A stretch of DNA of 64,000 bases, from assembly GCA_024195265.1 (NCBI GenBank), contig JAJLRJ010000005.1, positions 21,369,536 through 21,433,535 of the forward strand. The letters are read 5' to 3'. Each line of letters starts with the position of its first letter. Positions within the stretch are counted from its first letter, which is position 1. Below are positions 31,250-43,284 of the stretch, one piece after another. The notes beneath the pieces were generated by a model. That model did not search any database. It saw only the letters and a list, made by a program, of their open reading frames with translations, and was not told the origin of the DNA. The translations under genes were made by a program, and so were the position numbers. Origin of the DNA: Dendrophyllia cribrosa. Its lineage: Eukaryota > Cnidaria > Anthozoa > Scleractinia > Dendrophylliidae.

Positions 31250-31639
31250 GAGGGAAGCGGCGGAACCATTCGCATTCATAACTTGGCAGATAGACGCCTT
31301 TGATTGGAATTACAATAACTTCACCGCGAGGAGTGATTATAACTCGAAAAAAAAAAATTACTGTGTACATTCCTGTGGGGTCCCCAGTCATTAATATTAT
31401 AACATAAATTGTATAATAGTAAATAACGTACATTCAAATCCCAACCTTTCAACGAAAAAAGAAAAAAAAAGGTTTCCGAGCTGCTAAAAAAAGATTGTTC
31501 GCTGGAATTTTTAACTATCTCAATCTAATGTCATTGTTCATTGAATGGACGGTAGTTTGACACACGAAAGGATCTGGTTAAAAATAATCTCAATTTTGTG
31601 ACCGTGAAAGCTTTGCGACATTAGGTGTCAATTCTTTTA

Positions 31640-32308
31640 CAGTGGAATCTCGATTTAACGAAGTGCCAAGGGACTGGGGAAATTGGTTCGTTATAATGAG
31701 GGTTCGTTATATCGAAAACCTCGTTATAACGAATTTGCGGGAAAACAACCAAAATGTTCGTTATATCGAGGTATAGTTAATAATTGTTTTGTAACGGTGT
31801 CTCGTATTTCGGGATCTTTAATGCCTGTATGAAGCTACAGTACACTGTAAACTTAACTACGGCACTGGAAAACTGTACAGGTTATACCTTTGCCCTATAG
31901 ACCACTGTTGGTCTGTTCCGCATTCATCTTTTGTCGCGCATTGACATTTATTCGTTATATCGGGGTAGATTTTACGTTTGGGCTGCCGGATTGTGTTCGT
32001 TATAACGAGGATTTCGTTTTATCGAGGTTTTGTTCCATACATTTTACTTGTAAGTTTGCCGGGCTGAAGAATATCGTTTGTCATACCAAGGACTTCGTTA
32101 TATAGAGTGTTTTCACTCACGTGGTCTGCAGCTATGCTAATTTATTTGAACAAAACAAAGTGTTTGCATTAGAAAAAAGTTCAATCCCCACAGGATTAGC
32201 TTGGGACACCAATATGACCGCCGTTTTATTGTTTTGGGACACCAACATGGCCGCCGTGATGTCATGCGAAAACAATCTATAGACGTTCGTTAAATCGAGG
32301 TTCCTCTG
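31640..32308. mobile_element. Pogo/Tigger-like non-autonomous transposon, 669 bp
   Basis: Ends CAGTGGAATCTCGATTTAAC and its near complement (GTTAAATCGAGGTTCCTCTG), typical of the pogo group. It is flanked by TA at 31638-31639 and 32309-32310. Copy A shows the empty site with one TA (TTCTTCTAGTCC). Inside, TTCGTTATAACGAGG-like motifs recur. There is no transposase. Confidence 0.93.
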
Positions 32309-33461
32309 TAGTCCATAAGTGTCATTAAAATATGGTTATTCTTTTTACCATCCCTTTTTAGGAGCAGCCAACGAGTCGTTTCGGTGGAAAGCTGTTCAAA
32401 AGGCATTAGTCATCTTAACAATTTGCAATAAATTAGATTAAAAACAAGAGTTTTCTTAAGTAATATATCGCCCCAAACTTTCGTAACATCGGAAAATTTA
32501 ACGCCGGTTTTCGAAGGAATACAAAAAGCCATTTTGGGTACCAAATATGGTAAGCCAGGATTTTCGGAAGGGTGAAAGCAAGCTACACTGTAGTCAATAG
32601 GATAAGATTCCTTTCCCTAAAATGTTCTGCCGCTAAAATGTTCAGCTAAAAGAACCGAAATGTCAAACCGTATCAGCTTTCACGTAGTTTTCTTTTAAAG
32701 GCAAAATGATATGGGAAAACAGTACAACGCGTTTTTCCTAAACATTGCTTGTTGGGTGCACCTGCTCTTTGTTTGTTTCGCATCGCTCAGTCTGTTAACA
32801 GAGAATGCGATATATACTTTACATCCTCTTGGTTTTGAAACGGATTTTCTAATTTCTTGAGTCAACAATAAACCAAACTAGTGTTTTTTTTCATGTCAAC
32901 AGTATGTTTCGATTCCATTCTTTCTCTTAAAGCACCTGCCTTACGGCAGCCAATTTGCCACTCTCGCTGTTGACAGAATTTTTTTTTAGTTCATTTAACA
33001 AAGTCGTGTTCATTGTTTCCTCGAGCTAAATAGCCACCAGTAACCGAAACGCTTTCCACCATGATACACACATTAAACATTGGTCAATGAATGTTCAGAA
33101 TAGGTTAAATTAAAAAAAAAAACTAAAATATTGTGAAACCCTGGCATGGTAATTCTTCACCACAATCACCAGTTCCTCCCTCCCCCCTCAAACATTTGTC
33201 GGTCACTGCTCAGAATGGGCTAATTTGAAAAAGAAAAAAAAAACATTGTTAAACCCTCGCATGGTAATTTTTCACCACAATCACCAGTTCTGAATTCTTC
33301 CTCCGTTACTACATCAGTGTGCTCAGGGCGATTTCGATTGATCGTATTTTTAAGTGAAATACAGTTAAGCCTTTTTTCGACCACTATCATAAGCGACAAC
33401 CAGTACATGTATAACGTTTAGTTATATAGTGGGCTTCCAGCCTGTAATTTTAAAGCATATA

Positions 33462-34014
33462 AAGGGAAAGTATCGCGGTGATTTTAACCTTTTTTTGGTC
33501 AAAACCATGCTACAATACATTTAGGGTGCGTTCCTTTGGGATGATCTGGATCCGGATCACTGATCCAAGATCACTCGGATCATGAAGCATCAAAGGAACC
33601 GATGAATCCACTCTGGACAAGGATTAATTGGTTCCTTTGATGCAGCATGATCCGAGTGATCCGGATCCAGATCATCCCAAAGGAACGCACCCTTAATTTG
33701 TCACAAAGTAATACTAAAACACCAAGACAAAGAAACCAGACAATCCTTGAAAGTCAGAAAAAATTATGGTCTGTTTTAGCTCATTTTGGAAACCAAAATG
33801 TTAGAACTTGAAAAACGTTTGGATGTTTTTTATTCAAGTTGCAATTCATTTAGACCAATTCCCGGCCGTCTATGACAAGAAATAGTTATTAACGGTTTTG
33901 GTTTATTTGTTGTCATTTATTGCAAAACTGGACCATTATTTTTCAGTTTCTGTTAATACAATAGCATTTTTTGGTTTTGGAAATGACGCCAAATCCCCGT
34001 GACACTTCCCCTTT
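33462..34014. mobile_element. AAAGGGGAAGT-type MITE with nested insertion
   Basis: Copy B counterpart of 26886-27230. It keeps both ends (AAAGGGAAAGTATCGCGG and CACTTCCCCTTT) and is enlarged by the PIF-type MITE at 33524. Confidence 0.7.
33524..33692. mobile_element. PIF/Harbinger-type palindromic MITE, 169 bp
   Basis: Arms of over 60 bp (GGGTGCGTTCCTTTGGGATG and its complement) lie between TTA duplications at 33521-33523 and 33693-33695. Copy A has the empty site (CATTTAATTT). Confidence 0.95.
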
Positions 34015-34562
34015 AAGTATTAATATTATTTAATCAAAGCCGAATGAAAGAGACAAAAGAGAGAGAGAAAAAAGGGCCACGTGCCGGATATTAAATTTGG
34101 AATCTTTTTGAGCGACCACTCGCATAAGCGATGTCCACTGATCTTCCTAAAACAACGCCAAGTCCCGTATAAACTTGTTCTTTTTCCAACACCGTATTTT
34201 TTTTAGTCTTTTCTCAAGTAGGCGATGATAGCCTCAACTGCAAAGTAATTTCGCTGCAAACAACAGCTTCTGGCAAAATTTAATCAAGAACTAGAAAGAA
34301 TACGTCGTAGTTTAAAATCATGTCACGTCATTTCCAAAATCACTAGCTTGTGAGCATGCTGGGAAACGTGTTTAATTTGTAGCTAGAAACACGACTCCAC
34401 AAGCAAGATTTTTGCTTTAACTTATATCATGCATAAATAAAGGATGTTGTTGTTGATGTTGCTGTGCGGAGGTTGGGGAGGGGGGAAAGCTGGAAGGAGC
34501 GAGAGCTTGCAGCCATGTTTAACGAATTTAAATGTCTCCGTTGAAAAAGCCTGAAGAAAAAG

Positions 34563-34750
34563 CTGATTGGTGGGGTCGATGCTTTACTTCAAGGTAGCAA
34601 TGTCCTCGCTGCTTTGCCTACGGGATATGGCAAATGCTCGATATTTTAACTTTTTGCTGCCGAGGCTTCTGTTAAAAGGAATCAACATCAAACATTGTTA
34701 GTTGTTTGCCCATTACATAGTATGATTGACGAGCAGATGACAGAAGTATG
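34563..34750 (+). pseudogene. RecQ-like helicase fragment
   Basis: One frame reads NVLAALPTGYGKCSIF, a stop, then LFAAEASVKRNQ and LLVVCPLHSMIDEQM. This is motif I (LPTGYGK) and motif Ia (VVCPLHSMIDEQ) of RecQ-type helicases. The in-frame TAA (CAA would give Gln) and Cys in place of Ser/Thr after GK show decay. It may be a host retro-relic or part of a helicase-bearing transposon. Confidence 0.6.
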
Positions 34751-35236
34751 GGGATCTCTGCGGCTTCGGTTTATGACGTGACAGATGGAGAGTTGAGATC
34801 GGCCAAATTTCAGCTTTTATTCCGCTCAGCCGAAAAAAATATCGCTTCTTCCCCCCTCTCCCTCCTCCAACCCCTGAGCCGGACAGCGGGTCGCATTTTA
34901 CAAAATTACCCAATGTAAACGCCAAACGAAACCCCCATGCAGAACATTTTCTAAACTGTAGCTCGTTACGTGCAAGAAATAGCTTTCTTTAACAGTGGAT
35001 TTACTTAGTCAAAATGCAAACCATACTGACGGGTATGAGGAAGTTACAAGCCGGGGTAGGAACATAAAATTCAAAAACTAAAGAACATTTCCTTTCATTA
35101 TCCCGTTAACCGAAAAAACCCTTTTCGCTGACCAAAAATTAAAACAAATTGTTCTCTGAATTCTCTGATATACTAATGGCCTTCTTGCATTAATATTTAC
35201 TAAGTTGGCCAAAGAAAAGACACTTGCGGACAGACC
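34751..35236. other. No gene recognised
   Basis: Non-coding sequence between the helicase relic and the older duplication. Confidence 0.5.
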
Positions 35237-36330
35237 GGACAGAGATAAGGAGATTACTAACGACCACTGATATCTTACACCTTTTGTCTCATTTCAGTCA
35301 TTATTGTCGATCTCGATAGTGTTTTAAAATTAATTCGTAATTTAGCTCTTTTTTTACGCAATTTTCTTATGATTAGAATGGAGCTCGGCCTAGTCTGAAT
35401 TCACATAGTTGCCACCCGAATAATTTAAGAACATTTTTTTATTCAGCTTATCGAAAGCTATTTCCAAACTTTCAACCAACCAAAGAGCCAGCTATCGGAT
35501 GTGCCATTACATGTGGCCATCAATCAAAGAATAATCGTAATAAAGAATTTGGTTTTACTAATTTCGAATTTTGTTTCGACCAAAAATTTAAAAGAAATGT
35601 CAACGAAATGTCGAAAGATGACCAAAGTTTATCAAACACGTAATAGAATAACAATGGCGCAAAAGGCACCAACGTTCAATTTATTGAAAGAGAGAACATA
35701 AAAGAACCCATGTTAATTTGAATATTCACATCCACAAGTAATAACGTTCCGTTAACATGCGATAGTTGCCAATTGAGGTGGGTTTTAAATAATGGGATTA
35801 TGGCAAAATACGATATAAAAGCGGTAGATATTAGATATCTTGGACGATAGGTAGCGTTGTCAGCTTTAGATTAAATTCTGGCTTTATTTTTCTTGATCGA
35901 TCGTTACCGATTACAATATCTCTCTGCATTGAACAAAGACGTGATTCAGAACCAGACTCAATCTTTACAATTTAATAAAGCAAAAATATATATGAGAATG
36001 GATATTGTTTTAGGGAGTTCTTAAACCTAAAAGGTACACAGAGAGTTTTAGGGATTTGGAAAACGGATATATTTTTCTTCCTTTGTTTTCGTATTGATAG
36101 ACCGATTTTTGTGGGTGGGTTAGTTTGACTTGCTTATTATATTTTTATGAGGATAAATAAATATACAAAAAGCCGGACACGTTGTAGCCACCTGATATAC
36201 TTGGATCAGCAGCTCGGCTATAAAGGACATAAAGGTAAGAAATATCAAGTTATAGCTTTCCTTTCACTCCCTAGAGCGGCCAAAATTTTGGGACATATTA
36301 ACCCTTTTATTCCCAAGAGTGCCAAAAATC
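35237..36330 (+). repeat. Older duplication, copy 1
   Basis: Diverged but colinear with 37850-39640. Shared landmarks include ACCTTTTGTCTCATTTCAG, GATGACCAAAGTT, ACGATATAAAAGCG, GTTGTCAGCTTTAGAT, GAGTTTTAGGGATTTGGAAA and CAGCTCGGCTATAAAGG. No protein frame is conserved between copies. A conserved donor-like GGTAAGAAA ends the block in both. Confidence 0.7.
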
Positions 36331-37849
36331 AAAATTCAAGAAAAGTCCCAAATTTCATTTGTAAAATATTGATAAACAAATGGTACCCGGTAAACGTACT
36401 GCTGAAGAGGTCTCATTTGAAAGGTCACACCATAGGATTTCGTCGACAGGCTCAAAAGTTAGAACAATTAACACTACACGTCTTCATAACTGACTCATAA
36501 CTGACTCTGGGACTGAAAGTTAAGCAATGAAATAAAAATATATGAATAATAAAATGGAAATACAGATACGTGTAGCATCAGGGAAAATTAGAAAGCGACC
36601 ATCTTTTTTCAGTGACCCATCCTTGTATAATCCGTTTGATTTCTCAGCCATACGCTGTATTTAGACTCATGTAGACGAACATATTTCTTATCTTTCTTTT
36701 TTATAAACAATGCTATTGTGAACTTTATTAGTTCAATGGTCAATAAGCGAGAACGACCAATTGGCGTATTTACTAGTTCACTGCTATTCACGTCGCTGAC
36801 AGAACAGATCTAAAAGGCCACTTGCAATCTTGGGTCGGTGAAGATGTCTGTCTCTGTATTTGCTAAGCAAATTGGGATTTTGCGTGTCGCAAACCCGCAC
36901 ATAAGTTAACTGCCTTGTAAACGACCACCCTCGCAATTTGTAAAGGTGGTGACTTAAAGCGAGATTGCTTTAGCAACCACGACGCCAGCGCCAAGGAAAA
37001 CGTCTTTGGAAAAAAGTAATTCGCGCTCTTTTAAATTACTTTGCAATTGTTCCAATTCGCTTTATATGTGTAATGTGACTGAATTCATAGGGATGGCTTA
37101 CAAGTTGAAATAGAGAAACGAAAATTAACCGTCGTGTGTTCACGTTCTCCACTAAACTTATAATTTGATCATTTGACGTTCTTGTTTTGCTGGGAATGGC
37201 GTAGGCATTTTCAGTCTATTCCCATTAGGATTTGGAATAGTCTCCCTTGCATTCGTAAATCGAACATCCTAGAACATTTTATCATTTTCATTTGCTAATT
37301 CACTGAAAATAATTCCCTTTTAATAATAGCCGTTTCACAAACTTTTAATGTGTTATTTTGAACATAATGTACCATGTAAAGCGTTACGAAGCGTTATGTT
37401 GTTAGTCACAAACTGTGTTTAGAATTTCTCGTAACTGATCAACTCCCGTAAGAGACGTTTTGACCATTTTACCTGTTCCTGACCGGGAGATTCAATTACA
37501 TGATATTTTATCCCAATGTGACGTCATATTGATTCAGTTTGTTCTCAAGTAAGTGAAGAGTAGCTCATGGCCTTAACACATCAGTCTGCCCAGAATTGTT
37601 ATGTTTTGTCTCTTTTTGAAGTTGCTTTTTGAAATACTAGAACAGTAAAATCCAAAGCAAGGACGTAGTGGGTGGTGGGGGTGGGGTGAGGGTGGCACCC
37701 GAAAACTGCAGTTGAAGGACTCCAAGAAACTAAAATTAAATATATTGACCCATTTCGTTAGGTTTGGGTGGATAGTTTATTTAAATTTTACTTTTATTAC
37801 CCATACCTTTCCTGATTTCTGTCGGCTTAAGTCACTTGTGGAGATTAAT
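36331..37849. other. No gene recognised
   Basis: AT-rich spacer between the two older duplicates, with short frames only. Confidence 0.5.
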
Positions 37850-38639
37850 AAAGGAGATTAAAACCACTGAAAATTTTCACCTTTTGTCTCATTTCAGACG
37901 TTGTTGTGGATCTCGATAATGTTTTTAAATTAAGCTGTGTTAGGTTCTCTTGTGCGCTACTGATTAATTTGATGGGGCATAGCCTCATCTGACATCGTAT
38001 ATACACTGTAGTAGCCACCCGCTTAAGTGTCGAATAATTTTAAAAAAAAAATTGTAATTTAATTTTTTTCCACTAAAAAGCCAACTATTGCACGAGCTTT
38101 CAACATGAGAACATCTATCAAGATCATCTTCCCCCAATTATTAATTTTGTAGTGAAGTCTACGCCTCCCAAACTTGGCTTGATTTCGAACTTTGTTTGTC
38201 CTAAAAAATTGCTGAAAACAGCTGCACTCATGAAGGTATCCTAAGATGACCAAAGTTGATCAAACAGGTTATCGAAGCGTTGAAGCAGAGCGTTGAAGGC
38301 ATGGAAGGAACGAACCAAACGAATCATTGTAATCACGTTCAGTTATCATTCGATGGTGGCCAACTGAGATGGTTTGTAAATTATTTGACTATGGTCAAAC
38401 ACGCACGATATAAAAGCGATGGAGATAAGATATCAAAATTTATAATTCAACACATAATTCAACACAACACACACTGCCCAAATATGGTCAAAAAGTTATC
38501 GATATACACTATGTCTACATGACGTATATCCAACGATGGCGGTAAATTTCGCATTTTGACAAGAGAATGCAAAAATGACGGACCGGACTCGATATTTTTT
38601 CTTCAAACTGTGCTTTGTTATCAATGTGTTGAATTATAA

Positions 38640-38753
38640 AACTATTATAGCGCTCAAGCTTGCGTGATATCGCCTAATTTTAGCCGACTAGGCCTACGGC
38701 CTCGTCGGCTAAGAATTAGGCGATATCACGCGTGCTTTCGCGCTATAATAGTT
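38640..38753. mobile_element. Palindromic foldback, 114 bp
   Basis: AACTATTATAGCGC and its complement end the unit. An inner perfect pair GATATCGCCTAATT / AATTAGGCGATATC flanks a GCCGA/TCGGC stem. Confidence 0.9.
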
Positions 38754-38869
38754 AAATATGTGAAGTTGTCAGCTTTAGATCGAATTTTGCTCGAGTTATC
38801 TCGATCATGAAATGATAAAAATATTGCTTTCTCAGTAGAACGAACAAAGAATCAAATATTAAAGGGGCT

Positions 38870-39246
38870 ATGTCATCATTTTTAGCGTTACTTTAAAAAG
38901 CCAAAATACATCTTTATATCAGTGAAATTCCAAAAATAAGAATCCAGTTTTGTTTAAAATTATTCTACTAGTGCTCTAAAAGTAAAAATAAGTGTCTTGG
39001 GCTGCAGATGGCCAGGATGGAAATGGATTGTATCTTGAAAAAATTGGGCCAATTTTTTCAAGTTTATCGCTTGTGTCTTAGAAAATTCGCTAGAACTCCA
39101 ATTATGGTTTATTTTCTCTGCTAAACTTCACTTGATATCTTCCTGTTAGTGTTCTTTAAGCATTTCGTGTACGACAAAGGTACTTAGTTTTAATTTGGGA
39201 CGGTTTTGACCCGAAAACCTCAAAATCACCATGACATAGCTCCTTT
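38870..39246. mobile_element. MITE with TAAAGGGGCTATGTCAT ends
   Basis: Left TAAAGGGGCTATGTCATC, right GATGACATAGCTCCTTTA-like complement. The interior (GGCCAGGATGGAAATGGATTG, read with its neighbours) is shared with 43755-43960. Confidence 0.8.
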
Positions 39247-39640
39247 AAAGGTTCAAGCTTTTCAAAAAAAAAAAGGATAGAAGGATACGGGGATGAATGT
39301 CGTTCTTGTCAGACCAACATTATTAATGGTAGTGAAGGGAGTTTTAGGGATTTGGAAAGTGGATGATTATTGTTTTTGCTTTCTTTGTTTTCGTATCAAG
39401 AGTCTGAGAGCGCTTTTTTCATTGGGGGGGTAAGTTTGACGTAATAATTTTTGTTAGATTCTGGTGTATTGCGACTGTTATCCAGGCTGTTTAAAACGCT
39501 AAATCAACAAGTATACAAAAAGCTGGGCACATTGGAGCCACCTGACATACTTGAAACAGCAGTTCGGCTATAAAGGTAAGAAAATAGATGTAGCTTTTTA
39601 ACACTCCCGTTCAGTCCTAAAAGCGGCCAAGTCCAAAACA

Positions 39641-40721
39641 TAAAAAAGAAAACATATACAAAATTGAAAGTGCTAAAAGACAAAAAGCACAAAAAAAGTG
39701 CTGTCAAAGAATTCCATTTGAATGGTCACACCGTACAATTGACTCTTTCTAAACGACTACTCTCGTAAGCGACCGTCTCTTTTAGCGACAATCCCATGAA
39801 AAGGCCCGATTGAAACATTTATAAAACAAACACTGTATCTGGTAAGGGACAGTCTTTCACTACCTTCTGGGCCCGAGGTTGGTCGCTTAACCCTTTACAG
39901 ACACTTGTAGTTAAGTTCTAACTTTTGAGTCTGTCGACGAAATACAATACTTTTTCGTGGTACCATTTGTTTCAACCAACCAATGCACAATGAATACACG
40001 TTTGTTTTAAGTCTGTTTAAAGTCGTTTGCTTAAGCAAAACCTACAAACTGGAACAAAAATAATATTAGAAAAGTGGACTCGTTTATTCATATTCAGCAC
40101 CTACATTTCTGTTTTGAAGTATTTTTCAGTTAAAAAAGCACTTCTCAATTGTCCGTTGACGGTTTCAAAGTGTCCGTTGTCCGTCTAAGAGAGGTGTCCG
40201 TCTTATAGAGAGTTTGGTTGCAGTAAAATGACTGAAAAACGGCAGCGACCAACACCAGGTGTCCGTCTTATAGAGATGTCCGTTAAGAGAAAGTTGACTG
40301 TATTTTTCAATTCGAGTGCAATTTTATTTCCCGATAATATTTTGTTTTATACTGAAGGGATGTTTGAAAGCGTCTTAATCGATTATACAAAAACCCAAAG
40401 ACATGTTTATTTTAGGCTAAAAACGTTTTCTTACGTCGCGAAAAGAAATTGATGTTATCAGTGCTCTTTCCGTTTTTTGGTGATTTTGGGGCAGTACGCA
40501 GCTCTTACAAGGTCTTCTCTGATTTGCTGAGAAAACAATAGAACAAACCACACTACAATGGACCCTAGCCCTGAAAACAATAGAGCTGCGTGATACCCAG
40601 GTCCAATGAAATTAGAGGTTGAAAAGAGCTGCGTGGTATCTGATCCATTTGGGGGTCGTGGATCATTTGCAGGAAAATCTAAATAGCAACATCACCTATT
40701 TTTAGTGTCACTTTGAAATTA
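39641..40721. other. Non-coding, with pogo-like remnants
   Basis: Segments GTCCGTCTTATAGAGA (40198 and 40261) and TTAAGAGAAAGTTGACTGTA (ending near 40302) look like ends of pogo-type MITEs. No gene is recognised. Confidence 0.4.
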
Positions 40722-41158
40722 AGAATTGGTTCATACTTAGCGTGCCTCTATCGAGTTTTATACAATGAACTGAATCTTACGCGCTCTGTGATTGGTCGTT
40801 GCCTATGATCTATCAGAGTACAGACGCACGGCTGACGTCATAGAAAAATTATTTGCTTTGTTTTGTCCAACATGGCGCACAGTTTTGAGAATGTTTGCGA
40901 GATTATTCTGGATTGAGCAAGTGAAAGCCTCGAAAAATGTTTAGCAGGAGCTGTTTACGAACAAGAAAAAGAAGAAACCAAGACGAAAAGTGTTCTTGGC
41001 GATTTGAAAAATACCTAAACTGGAACAAATCTTCGTACAGTCGAGCGCTACGAAGCAAGTTCGTAATCAGTTTACTCTTTTTGCTTTTCTGTTCATTGTA
41101 TAAAACAAATAGATTCCATTTGTCCGTGTGTCTGTTCACTTATATAGATCAGTGACAC
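40722..41158. mobile_element. Foldback MITE relative
   Basis: Begins GAATTGGTTCATACTTAGCG. GTTTTATACAATGAAC near the left pairs with GTTCATTGTATAAAAC at 41087-41105. The interior is about 300 bp with no conserved protein. Confidence 0.6.
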
Positions 41159-41225
41159 ACTCGCCTGCGGCTTGTGTGCCACTTTTTTGTTCTTACCACA
41201 TTTTGACGTCATCTGTGATCTATTA

Positions 41226-41586
41226 AGGCTGGTTTTCACTAGCGCATAAGCATAAGCATAAGAGATCCAGAAGCAAGTGAGAACTCCCACGACATAAGCA
41301 TTAGCATAATCACAAGAAGAACGAACACGTTCCGTTCTTCTTGTGCTCATGCTGTGCTTGTGTCACATTTATGTCAAGTGAGAACGGGGATGAAATAAGC
41401 ACAAGCATAAGCAAAAGGCGGTCAACCAAATCATCCGCCATCTTTGATTCAGATCTCACAACCGAGGAAAGCTGGTATCGAGAATTTCGTTCATACTGCG
41501 CTTGCGTATGTCTTTATGCTTATGTTCTGGCGTTTTCACTTGCTTATGCTTATGCTTGTGCTCATGCGCTAGTGAAAACCAGCCTT
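41226..41586. mobile_element. MITE rich in GCATAAGCATAA near its ends
   Basis: Ends AGGCTGGTTTTCACTAGCGC and its complement. The subterminal regions carry repeated CATAAG hexamers in inverted orientation, a pattern of candidate transposase-binding repeats. TTA-like bases flank both ends. Confidence 0.9.
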
Positions 41587-41602
41587 TAAAGAAATGAAAA
41601 AC

Positions 41603-42050
41603 GCGCCGAGTGCATTATTGAGTTATGTAAGCACGCGGGAATTTTTAAGAACATGAGGGAAGTGCGAGAAGCACGAGCCAAAGGCGAGTGCTTCTCGCAC
41701 TTCTCGAGTGTTCTTAAAAATCCCCAAGTGCTTATATAACTCAACAATGCACGAGGAACAAGTTTTTTAATTTCTTTTATAAAATAAAAGCGGTTATTAT
41801 GAACCTTACGTCACGCGCGTGCTTTATCGAGTTATAATGACTCGGTTTAACCAATCATAGCGCGCGCATTTCCGTGAGCATTTTATAAAACTGAACAGAC
41901 ACACGGCCAAATGGGATCTATTTGTTAAATGGATGCACTTGGGAAGTTTGGAGAGCACGAGAGAAGCGTAAAAGTTAAGTTGCTCGAGGCGATAGCAACT
42001 CGATAGATGCACATGTAAAAGCATGAACCAATTCTTTTATAACATAGCAA
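41603..42050. repeat. Cluster of foldback MITE pieces
   Basis: 41603-41755 is an almost perfect hairpin (GTGCATTATTGAGTTATGTAAGCAC with its complement, centre near 41680). 41930-42050 is a right half ending GCATGAACCAATTCTTTTATAACATAGC. Both are relatives of the element at 25238. Confidence 0.8.
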
Positions 42051-43284
42051 AAGGGAAAGAAAAAAAATTCTGATCGCATGACTGAACGAAAAAAGGCGCG
42101 AAAATTGTTGCCGCGTATCGCAGTTCACCTTGGCGAAGCTGAATGAAAATTCACCTTGGTAAAGCTGTTCAAACCGCTTGATCTGGAAAAAACGAACAAG
42201 CACAATTTTCTGAAAATGTCTTCTAATAATTGGCTTTGAAATATGATATATGCTTTATGCTTCTTTGAAAATGTTCGGCTAAACATTGTTTGAAGCGGAT
42301 TGGAACCGAAAAATCTCAGTACGCGGCTGTAAGAACTAAAAGGAGCAAGTTTGTATTTTTTTTCGCATTACGGGCTGTTGTGGCAAGTTTTGTCGAACCC
42401 AGTCTGCTCAGTGGAGAAATGGTTTATGAACTGAAACGGAGATTCGCTGTGCAGCCCAAAAGCCGTTGTTAATTGAAGAGAGAACAACTTTAATATGCTT
42501 TCAGTATGGATTGACTTCGGACTTGAAATGTGTGGACTAAAGATGCGGGTTCTTTATCGAATGGTCCATGTCAAAACAACAACAAGAACAATTCAACTCG
42601 CTTAAACTTGTAAACTTAATTTTCTGGAAATCTGGGTGCTAAAGCCGGAAGGGACTAAAAAGCTACATCGAGTGCAGGTAACGTTTTTTTTTTAACGTTA
42701 ATTTGTGTCAAAATGTATTAATTTTTGTAAGACTGCTTTGATTGTAGTTTTTCCAAATCGGATAGCTTTCGGCTCTGTTCAGTCGCATGCTTGTTCAGTT
42801 TGTTTTTCAATTCTGAATCGAAGTCTTTACAGACACGATTCTCTGCCATTTTACTGCTGTATTTCATATTGTTTGTCGTTTTATACATGTAATAGGTATA
42901 ATTTCCGTAGAAAACCTCGGTTTGTGAAATTTTAGCGTAGCGCGGTCACGAGTAAACTTGTAAACATCGCGCCGCCAAAATAAAAAACTAATCATACAGT
43001 CAGTGGCAATAAATTAACACTTGGGTTTTTTTTGTTTCCACACGGATATTTACGATGTTGTTCTCCATTTAAAACGCGTCGAAAAGGAGTGAGCGAATGA
43101 GTGAGCGAGAAAAATTATGCTCAGTGGCATTAACACACGGGCGTGCGTCCATCGAGTTATGGATGCACGCTCGCGCTATTGAATTAGATTGGGCGAATTT
43201 CCTAGCTATGTTATGAAGCCAAATATATCTATTGGTATCATTCACTAGAAACCCAAAATAATTGTTCAGTTTTGCAATAGTATA
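42051..43284. other. No gene; one MITE piece at 43125-43215
   Basis: The piece has GCGTGCGTCCATCGAGTTATGG-like sequence and ends TAGCTATGTTATGA. The rest has only short frames. Confidence 0.45.

Larger units (their letters stand above)
27716..34217 (+). repeat. Segmental duplication, copy B
   Basis: Second copy of 21372-27420. It carries a GPCR pseudogene, a third GPCR fragment, and insertions at about 27811, 30342, 31640 and 33524 that copy A lacks or that have no counterpart there. Similarity ends near the sequence TAGTCTTTTCTC in both copies. Confidence 0.9.
37850..39640 (+). repeat. Older duplication, copy 2
   Basis: Colinear with 35237-36330 and enlarged by the foldback at 38640 and the MITE at 38870. 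Confidence 0.7.
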
